A stretch of DNA of 7,767 nucleotides from CAVRZY01 sp963725415. GTDB taxonomy: Bacteria > Acidobacteriota > Terriglobia > Bryobacterales > Bryobacteraceae. The position numbers were made by a program, and so were the translations under genes. The notes under the pieces were generated by a model. The model was not told where the DNA came from, searched no databases, and saw nothing but the letters and a program-made list of their open reading frames with translations. Shown piece after piece: positions 1-4,747 of the stretch (its first letter is position 1; every line of letters begins with the position of its first letter). The DNA lies in NCBI GenBank assembly GCA_963725415.1, contig CAVRZY010000279.1:1-7767 (forward strand), written 5' to 3'.

Positions 1-495
1 GGCGCCGAGGGCATGATCCTGACCTCCGGCGGCCGGTTTGCCGGCTACGGCTTCTACCTGCTCAAGGGCAAGCCGGTGTTCCTCTGGAACCTCATTGACC
101 TGAAGCGCATCAAGTGGGAAGGCCCGGACGCGCTCGCGCCTGGCAAACATACTCTGGAGTTCGACTTCAAGTATGACGGCCTGGGCCTGGGCACGCTCGC
201 CTTCAACAACATGAGCGGTCTGGGCCGTCCCGGCACCGGCACGCTCAAGGTGGACGGCAAAGCCGTGGCCACCGAGACCATGCCGCACACCCTGCCGATG
301 ATCCTGCAATGGGACGAGAGCTTCGACATCGGCTCCGACACCCTCACCGGCGTGAACGACGCCGACTACCAGCCGCCCTTCCCCCTCACCGCCAAGCTCA
401 ACAAGCTGACGATCAAAGTGGACCGCCCGCAGTTGTCGCCCGAGGACATCAAGAAGCTCGAAACCTCCATGCGCGACAACCAGGCCAGCCAGTAA
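1..495 (+). CDS. Arylsulfatase, C-terminal part (5' end outside window)
   Basis: The first frame is open from base 1 and ends at TAA 493-495, giving the last 164 residues of a longer protein. The segment matches the beta-rich C-terminal extension of bacterial arylsulfatases of PVC-group and Bacteroidetes type: an early GGRFAGYGFYLLKGKPVF stretch, a GKHTLEFDFKYDG strand pair, GTGTLKVDGK, then WDESFDIGSD and a closing PFPLTAKLNKLTIKVD. This part normally packs on the alkaline-phosphatase-like catalytic domain, which together with the CxPxR formylglycine site would lie upstream and cannot be seen. The family hydrolyses sulfate esters, usually on exported glycans. The tail ends with a short charged helix (SPEDIKKLE). 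Its WDESFDIGSD segment recurs as a partial DNA copy about 410 bp downstream. The family call rests on recall of the C-terminal pattern, not on catalytic residues. Confidence 0.72.
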   Translation, partial: GAEGMILTSGGRFAGYGFYLLKGKPVFLWNLIDLKRIKWEGPDALAPGKHTLEFDFKYDGLGLGTLAFNNMSGLGRPGTGTLKVDGKAVATETMPHTLPMILQWDESFDIGSDTLTGVNDADYQPPFPLTAKLNKLTIKVDRPQLSPEDIKKLETSMRDNQASQ

Positions 496-511
496 CGGCC
501 GAGCCGAGTCG

Positions 512-534
512 AAAAATCCGGCCACATAGCCGGA
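512..534. terminator. Small GC-rich hairpin after the sulfatase gene
   Basis: A perfect 6-bp inverted repeat TCCGGC (517-522) and GCCGGA (529-534) encloses the loop CACATA, 21 nt after the sulfatase stop. On the plus strand no T-run follows. On the minus strand the stem is followed by five T (the A5 at 512-516), so the textbook intrinsic-terminator shape points leftward, against the sulfatase gene. It may end the sulfatase message by folding alone, or stop antisense transcription arriving from the minus-strand receiver gene. The stem is short. Confidence 0.3.
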
Positions 535-576
535 AATTCCAGGCCCGCGGGTCCCCGGACTAAGGGGAAACCCGCC

Positions 577-680
577 GGTATTCCCGGGAATCTCGTGGTA
601 TTCCCGGGAATCTTGGCGATAATCCCAGGAGTCCTGGCGATAATCCCGGGAGTCCTGGCGGTATTCCCGGGAGTTTTAGG
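577..680. repeat. Five ~21-bp tandem repeats around CCCGGGA palindromes
   Basis: Units lie at 577-596 (20 bp), 597-617, 618-638, 639-659 and 660-680. Each contains a TCCCGGGA-like core (one copy has TCCCAGGA). The first two units contain the perfect 12-bp palindrome ATTCCCGGGAAT at 580-591 and 600-611. The last four units are exactly 21 bp, so when translated in frame 1 they read as a hydrophobic heptapeptide of the type F-P-G-V-L-A-(I/V). That frame has no stop from 496 to the end of the receiver gene at 1152, so a long reading from a GTG at 595 is possible. The array begins 82 bp after the sulfatase stop, and no signal peptide or domain supports translation. It is better viewed as a DNA repeat or protein-binding array, although a translated leader cannot be excluded. 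Confidence 0.85.
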
Positions 681-709
681 TCCTCGGGCTCTCCGACCTG
701 AACCCGAAC

Positions 710-749
710 TGATCCCGCCATGGGACGAAAGCTTCGACCTCGGCTCCGA
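710..749 (+). repeat. Partial duplicate of the sulfatase C-terminal coding sequence
   Basis: Bases 710-749 match 299-338 of the sulfatase gene at 36 of 40 positions and in the same reading frame, so both encode WDESFD(I/L)GS(D/E). Similarity fades on either side: the sulfatase continues with the codons for TLTGVNDAD, whereas here the sequence runs into WYPKCFQ and then the receiver gene. This looks like a remnant of a second sulfatase gene or of a partial tandem duplication, left between the intact sulfatase end and the receiver gene. No start codon or ribosome-binding site makes it a gene of its own. Confidence 0.75.
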
Positions 750-780
750 GTGGTATCCGAAGTGCTTTCAAATGAGGCTT

Positions 781-1152
781 ATGGCGGAACTGAAACGAAT
801 CGTCGGGAAACGAATACTGCTGGTCGAGGACGACCCGGGGGCGCGTGAATCGCTCCGACTGCTGCTGACCATTGATCGGCACGCGGTCGTCGAGGCCACG
901 GGAGGCGCCGAGGCCCTCGAACGGATCAGGAGCCAGCCCTTTGACCTGGCGATCGTGGACTACTTCATGCCGGACATGCGGGGCAGCCAGGTCGCTGTCC
1001 TGGTCCGGGAGATTGCCCCGGCTTTGCCAATTCTGATGATTACCGCCTACCTGGAAAAACTCGCCGCTACCGACAAGCCGGTGGATGCGGTCCTCGGAAA
1101 ACCCTTTGGCGTCGCAGAACTGCGCCGGGCCATCGCGGAACTCCTGGCCTGA
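781..1152 (+). CDS. Stand-alone receiver (CheY-like) response regulator
   Basis: This 123-residue protein is a single phosphoacceptor receiver domain with no output domain. It starts KRILLVEDD, with the Mg-binding acidic cluster at E16-D17-D18. The predicted phosphorylated aspartate is D60 in LAIVDYFMPDM, the switch threonine is T88 in LMITAY, and the conserved lysine is K107 in LGKPF, so all catalytic positions are present. It should accept phosphate from a histidine kinase or Hpt protein outside the window and pass the signal by protein contact in the cytoplasm. The start is uncertain. ATG 781 has GAGG only 3 nt upstream, ATG 772 would add three residues, and a GTG at 595 would prefix 62 residues read from the tandem repeats and sulfatase echo, which look non-coding. 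It converges with the minus-strand double receiver, 54 bp away. Confidence 0.88.
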   Translation: MAELKRIVGKRILLVEDDPGARESLRLLLTIDRHAVVEATGGAEALERIRSQPFDLAIVDYFMPDMRGSQVAVLVREIAPALPILMITAYLEKLAATDKPVDAVLGKPFGVAELRRAIAELLA

Positions 1153-1206
1153 CCCGCCACAGAACGCGTGGTGACTGGGGAAACGGTCCCGCGCGCGCCA
1201 AGACGA

Positions 1207-2064
1207 TCATTCCCCGGCGGGAGTCGTGCGGCCTAGCAGTTCGTCGCTGAAAAAGGGCTCGCCGGCGAGCACGGTGCGGATGGCCTGCACCAATTCCACG
1301 GGGTCGCCTCGCTTGAGCACATAACCCCGCGCGCCCGCCGCGAACATCTTTTCCACGACCTCCCAATTCGACTCCGCCGAGTAGGCCAGCACCTTCACTT
1401 CGGAAGCTTGGGCCATGATTTGTCGCGTGGCCTCAAGCCCATCAACGTCTGGCATCGACACGTCCATGAGGACCAGATCCGGTCGGAGCTCGAGCGCGGC
1501 ACTGATCCCGGCCTTACCGCCGGAGGCCTCGCCGACCACCTGCAGGTCGGGCTGGCGTTGCAAGACATTCTTGACGCTTTGGCGAACAAGGTCATGGTCG
1601 TCACACAGAAGAATGCGGTGCTTCTTTTTCATGATACAAGCGAGTCGAGAATTGAATCGGTCACCGGGCAGTTCGGGAGTGCGGAAGTCAGCCGGCGGAG
1701 TGCCTGGCACAGTTGAGCTCAGGTCAGTTCCCTTGTGCCACACCTCTTTGGCCCCCAGCAGGCGAGCCACCTCTTCCACGCACGGATCGGGGGCATTGGA
1801 CAAGACAATAGCCGCACAACCGGGGGCTAATTGCCGGATGCACTTCACCACCTCGAACCCGCTGCGGTCGGGCAGGCACACATCGACTAGCGCCACGGCG
1901 GGCTGGCAGCGGAGGACCAACTCCAACGCCGCCGCGCCCGTCTCCGCCTCGCCGGCCAGGACAAATCCCGGTTCCCGGCCAAGCATCGCGCGCAAGGACA
2001 CGCGCAGATCGCACGAACCGCCGATCATGACTACGGAAAGCGGCAATGTGGAGGCAGAGTTCAT
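1207..2064 (-). CDS. Tandem receiver protein, first domain degenerate, no output domain
   Basis: From ATG 2064 (complement) the gene encodes 285 residues holding two receiver domains. Domain 1 (about 8-120) reads SVVMIGGSCDLR, where the acidic pair is replaced by G15-G16. It keeps D61 (VDVCLPD), S89 at the switch position and K111, but lacks most of the last helix. Domain 2 (about 149-270) is a complete NarL/FixJ-type receiver: RILLCDDHDLVR with D155-D156, D201 in LMDVSMPD, S229 and K251 in GYVLKRG. The protein stops after PFFSDELLGRT, exactly where NarL proteins continue into a LuxR-type helix-turn-helix, so the DNA-binding domain is absent. Residues 120-144 are a Pro-rich linker. An internal ATG at 1632-1630 (MKKKHRILL) looks like a natural start, so these could be two genes fused in frame. 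A TTG at 2097 would add 11 residues. No clear Shine-Dalgarno sequence precedes either ATG. Confidence 0.8.
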   Translation of the reverse strand: MNSASTLPLSVVMIGGSCDLRVSLRAMLGREPGFVLAGEAETGAAALELVLRCQPAVALVDVCLPDRSGFEVVKCIRQLAPGCAAIVLSNAPDPCVEEVARLLGAKEVWHKGTDLSSTVPGTPPADFRTPELPGDRFNSRLACIMKKKHRILLCDDHDLVRQSVKNVLQRQPDLQVVGEASGGKAGISAALELRPDLVLMDVSMPDVDGLEATRQIMAQASEVKVLAYSAESNWEVVEKMFAAGARGYVLKRGDPVELVQAIRTVLAGEPFFSDELLGRTTPAGE

Positions 2065-2178
2065 CGGTGGGCGTGCTGGCCATTCCCCTGCCCGCAAACT
2101 GCCGGCTTGGGAACGACGAAGCCACGGGGCCTCATTCCTCTTTCCTCTCGTCCTGCTCGCCGCAAACGCGCCAGTCCG

Positions 2179-2199
2179 GCGCGCCCGGAGCGGGCGCGC
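2179..2199. repeat. Perfect 9-bp all-GC hairpin
   Basis: GCGCGCCCG at 2179-2187 pairs perfectly with CGGGCGCGC at 2191-2199 around the 3-nt loop GAG. It sits about 115 bp upstream of the minus-strand double-receiver start, in the divergent intergenic region. The tiny loop and GC-only stem resemble the palindromic units at 4558-4666, though the stem sequence differs. It has no T-tract on either strand and so is not a typical intrinsic terminator. Confidence 0.6.
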
Positions 2200-2263
2200 G
2201 AAGCACGGGTCTGGGCGCCCGAGCCGGACGCTGAGCCACCATCCATTCAGCCAGGGAATCTAA

Positions 2264-2340
2264 GCTGGCCGGGAAGATCGGGGGTGTACCAGGAGCCAAC
2301 GGGGGAGTTGTGGCTCTGACTCGGATCTTCACCGGCCAGC
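2264..2340. repeat. 77-nt nested inverted repeat (16-bp outer arms)
   Basis: The outer arms are GCTGGCCGG (2264-2272) pairing with CCGGCCAGC (2332-2340), then GAAGATC (2273-2279) pairing with GATCTTC (2324-2330), with A2331 as the only bulge. Inside the loop, GAGCCA (2293-2298) pairs with TGGCTC (2311-2316), giving a two-tier hairpin. A stem this long is unlikely by chance and could be a structured RNA, a miniature inverted-repeat element, or a dyad operator between the divergent genes. AATC occurs close to both ends (2257-2260 and 2342-2345), but it is not flush with the left arm, so a target-site duplication is not established. Confidence 0.7.
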
Positions 2341-2466
2341 AAATCGCACGAGCAGCGGGTATTCTAATGTTGGTCCAGCGCGGTTGTCTTTGCATGCCCT
2401 CACCTTGGCTCCAGTCAGGGAAGTTGAATAGAGAGGGGAAACCTGAATCGTTTGTCGAAGGTTCGC

Positions 2467-2504
2467 CGGACGTGGTGTCAGGTAATCACCTGACAAGGCG
2501 TCCG
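2467..2504. promoter_or_regulatory. Two-tier palindrome with GTCAGGT/ACCTGAC core
   Basis: GTCAGGT (2477-2483) and ACCTGAC (2488-2494) form a perfect 7-bp inverted repeat around AATC. Outside a 4x4-nt internal loop, CGGACG (2467-2472) pairs with CGTCCG (2499-2504). The centre is 250 bp upstream of the oxidoreductase start. The symmetry suits either a dimeric regulator operator or the first stem of a structured 5' leader; the sequence alone does not decide. Confidence 0.55.
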
Positions 2505-2505
2505 A

Positions 2506-2553
2506 GGCAGGGAAGGCTTTCGAGCCTGCCGGTGCACGGGGCTTTCCAGCCCC
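2506..2553. other. Two adjacent hairpins, possible structured leader RNA
   Basis: AGGCT (2514-2518) and AGCCT (2523-2527) form a stem capped by TTCG, a very stable tetraloop as RNA. GGCAGG (2506-2511) and CCTGCC (2525-2530) offer a competing longer pairing. Next, GGGGCT (2538-2543) and AGCCCC (2548-2553) pair perfectly around TTCC. Together with the palindrome at 2467-2504 this gives three stems within about 90 nt and a possible switch between alternative folds. No T-tract follows, so these are not standard intrinsic terminators. Confidence 0.5.
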
Positions 2554-2643
2554 GCCGACTTCTCCCGGCAGAATGTTGGCACTCCGCCGGATCCCCAGCA
2601 ACCCGCGTAGGCGCCCGGCATGCTGTCCTGTGCACTTTCTTTC

Positions 2644-2686
2644 TCGACACGGGGGTTGGAAATCGTTGTTACCTTCCCCCCGTCGA
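2644..2686. promoter_or_regulatory. Inverted repeat shortly before the oxidoreductase gene
   Basis: TCGAC (2644-2648) pairs with GTCGA (2682-2686), and GGGGG (2651-2655) pairs with CCCCC (2676-2680), separated by a small asymmetric internal loop and enclosing about 20 nt. It ends 48 nt upstream of the oxidoreductase ATG, where an operator or 5' leader element would be expected. No good ribosome-binding site or convincing promoter boxes are seen between it and the ATG. Confidence 0.4.
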
Positions 2687-2734
2687 AGCTGTTGTCATGC
2701 CTGCCGCGTGACGCTTCATTGAACTATTCTGAAC

Positions 2735-4165
2735 ATGCAAAACAACGCTCTAGCCATCGTCGCCAAACCCAACGCCTTCACTCGCCGTCAATTCCTGCGC
2801 CACACTCTGCTGGCTGCGGGCGCCGCCACCCTCACCTTCCCCTATGTCGGCCGCGTCCTCGGGGCCAATGACCGCATCAACGTCGCCTGCATCGGCGTGG
2901 GCGGCAAAGGCGACAGCGACAGCAGCGACGCCGCGAAGTGCGGCGGCAACATCGTCGCCCTCTGCGACGTGGACAAGCAACACCCTCGGCAAGAAGGCCA
3001 AGCAGTTCGAGGACAAGTTCCCCAAGCCAAGCAGTACCAGCGATTACCGCAAGATGCTGGACGAGATGGGCAAGGACATCGACGCCGTGACCGTCTCCAC
3101 GCCCGACCACAACCACGGCGTGGCGGCCATCCGGGCGATGAAGATGGGCAAGCACTGCTTCTGCCAGAAGCCGCTCGTCCAGACCGTCAACGAGGCGCGC
3201 ATCATGCGCCAGCTGGCCAAGGAGAAGAAGCTGGCCACCCAGATGGGCAACCAGGGCAGCGCCGAAAACGGCCTGCGCCGCGCCGTCGAGGTCATCCAGG
3301 CCGGCGTCATCGGCAACCGCTCGAACTGCATGTCTGGTCCAACCGCCCGATCTGGCCGCAGGGCCTCGACCGGCCCGCAGGGCAAGACCCGGTCCCGGAG
3401 ACCTGGACTGGGATGCTGTGGCTCGGCCCGGCCGCGCATGCGGCCCTTCAAGAAGGACGTCTATCACACCTTCAAGTGGCGCGGCTGGTACGACTTCGGC
3501 ACCGGCGCGCTGGGCGACATGGCCTGCCACACGGTCAACATGCCGTTCCGCGCGCTCAAGCTCGGCTATCCCAACGTGGTCGAGTGCGAGATGGCCTCCC
3601 GGCATCTATCCGGAGACCTTCCCCAAGACCTCCCGCATCCGCTTCGAGTTCCCGAGCGCGAGGGCCTGCCGCCGCTCAAGTTCTGGTGGTATGACGGCAA
3701 CCCCGACGACGCGCTCAAACCGCTCCGTCCGGACGCCGAAGTCGTCAAGGAGATCGTCGCCACGCACGGCAAGCTGCCCGGCAGCGGCGCCTGGTCATCG
3801 GCGACAAGGGCAAGATGTTCTCGCCCGACGACTACGGCGCCCGGTTCTATCGTGGCGATGAAGGGCAAGAAGGAATACATGGCCGGCGACAAGCACGAAG
3901 CCTGCAAGGCTGTGCCGCAGACCATCCCGCGCTCGCCCGGCCACATGCAGGAGTGGTTCCGCATGATGAAGGAAGGCGACGCCCGCCTACTCGAACTTCG
4001 ACATCGCCGCCTACCTGACCGAGATCATCCTCCTGGGCTGCGTCGCCTTGCGCGTCGGCGAAGGCCGGCGCATGGAGTGGGACGGCCCGAACATGAAGTC
4101 GCCCAACCTGCCCGGAAGCGGCCCAGTTCGTCAAGCGCGACGACCGGCGCGGCTGGAGCCTCTGA
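2735..4165 (+). pseudogene. Tat-exported Gfo/Idh/MocA-family oxidoreductase, multiply frameshifted
   Basis: From ATG 2735 a twin-arginine signal is clear (TRRQFL at residues 16-21, then a hydrophobic Ala/Leu stretch), followed by a Rossmann start INVACIGVGGKG that binds NAD(P). Piecing frames together restores the whole family pattern: CQKPLVQTVNEAR, TQMGNQGSAENGLRRAVE, ELHVWSNRPIWPQG, WYDFGTGALGDMACH, LPPLKFWWYDG, IGDKGKMFSPDDYGA and a C-terminus RMEWDGPNMKSPN ending at TGA 4163-4165. Apparent insertions lie near 2981, 3418, 3434-3437, 3600, 3851, 3984 and 4114, and apparent deletions near 3317, 3406, 3655 and 3788. They sum to +3, so start and stop share a frame and the repaired protein is about 475 residues, a normal length. 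As written no full product can be made. The conserved motifs are intact, so base-calling error or very recent decay are both open. Such proteins act on sugars in the periplasm. The Dabb gene begins 9 nt after the stop. Confidence 0.88.
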
Positions 4166-4174
4166 ACCACGGCC

Positions 4175-4549
4175 ATGAAAACATTGCTTGCCATACTGTC
4201 GGCCCTGGTCGTCTCGGCCATGGTCACGAGCGCCAGCGCTGCTGAGAAGCTCCAGCACGTGGTCTGTTTCAAGTTCAAGGCCACCGCCACCGCCCAGGAC
4301 ATCAAGCAGGTCGAGGAGGCTTTCCAGGCCTTGAAGGGAAAGATTCCTCAGATCGTGGCCTTGGAATGGGGCACGAACGTCAGCAAAGAGAAGAAGGACA
4401 AGGGTTTCACCCACTGCTACATCCTCTCGTTCAAGAGCGAGCAGGACCTGGAAACCTACGTCGGGCACCCGCAGCACAAAGCCTTCGGCAAGATCGTCGG
4501 CCCGCTGCTGGATGATGTGTTCGTGATTGATTTCTGGGCGAAGGGCTGA
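4175..4549 (+). CDS. Secreted Dabb-domain (stress-responsive alpha/beta barrel) protein
   Basis: This 124-residue protein has a clear signal peptide, with a K at position 3, a hydrophobic core to about residue 18 and likely cleavage near ASA-AEK (about 22). The remainder fits a single Dabb ferredoxin-like barrel: first strand HVVCFKFK, helix with KQVEEAFQALKGKIPQI, strand LEWGTNVS, then GFTHCYILSFKSEQDLETYVGHPQHKAF and last strand VFVIDFW. Dabb domains usually dimerise. Some plant and fungal members catalyse cyclisations, but most bacterial exported ones have no known reaction, so no activity is assigned. It follows the oxidoreductase by 9 nt and is surely co-transcribed with it. Oxidoreductase-Dabb pairing recurs in Verrucomicrobiota and Planctomycetota (general knowledge), which suggests a shared role in periplasmic sugar processing. 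The frame is intact, in contrast to its upstream neighbour. Confidence 0.85.
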   Translation: MKTLLAILSALVVSAMVTSASAAEKLQHVVCFKFKATATAQDIKQVEEAFQALKGKIPQIVALEWGTNVSKEKKDKGFTHCYILSFKSEQDLETYVGHPQHKAFGKIVGPLLDDVFVIDFWAKG

Positions 4550-4557
4550 GGGCTGGA

Positions 4558-4666
4558 TAGTTGCGCAGGCGTCTCGCCTGCGAGTTGACCGGGCGTCCCG
4601 CCCGGTCCTCCGACCCACGGCGGCGGGACGCCGCTAAAACTCGCAGGCGGGACGCCTGCGCCACTA
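4558..4666. repeat. 109-bp compound palindromic (REP/MITE-like) element
   Basis: Four hairpins stand in a row, all with 3-nt loops: CGCAGGCG/CGCCTGCG at 4564-4582 (loop TCT), GACCGGGCG/CGCCCGGTC at 4587-4607 (loop TCC), GCGGCG/CGCCGC at 4620-4634 (loop GGA) and CGCAGGCG/CGCCTGCG at 4642-4660 (loop GGA). The outer 29-bp arms 4558-4586 and 4638-4666 are inverted copies matching at 27 of 29 positions. The element starts 8 bp after the Dabb stop and ends 81 bp before the porin start. It may act as a transcript-end or mRNA-stabilising structure that tunes expression between the two genes. Similar GC-rich palindromes with TCCCG centres are common between genes in Verrucomicrobiota (recalled, not checked). 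No transposase is present. Confidence 0.85.
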
Positions 4667-4747
4667 GCTCGCCGCCCGCGCAGTTCACCTTTGGCTTGAC
4701 TTAGCGCGGGTCTCCGCATTCTCTGGCGCCAGTGAAATGCAATCCCT

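Noticed and set aside
577..680. CRISPR array
   Set aside because: The units are directly adjacent without unique spacers and are only about 21 bp long.
595..771. Extending the receiver protein to the GTG at 595
   Set aside because: The added residues come from the tandem repeats and the sulfatase echo; no receiver family has such an extension, and ATG 781 or 772 sits just before the first receiver strand.
1153..1206. Bidirectional terminator between the convergent receiver genes
   Set aside because: Only short, poorly paired stretches are present and there is no T-run on either strand.
1415..2263. 282-residue plus-strand open frame over the tandem receiver gene
   Set aside because: It is a Ser/Arg/Thr-rich antisense shadow; the minus strand encodes two recognisable receiver domains.
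2310..2711. 133-residue plus-strand open frame in the intergenic region
   Set aside because: It starts at GTG with no ribosome-binding site, resembles no family, lacks a hydrophobic core pattern and runs through several strong hairpins; open frames of this length are expected by chance at this GC content.
4696..4722. TTGACT / CATTCT as a promoter for the porin gene
   Set aside because: The spacer is only 15 bp and the -10 box matches 3 of 6 bases, too weak to report.
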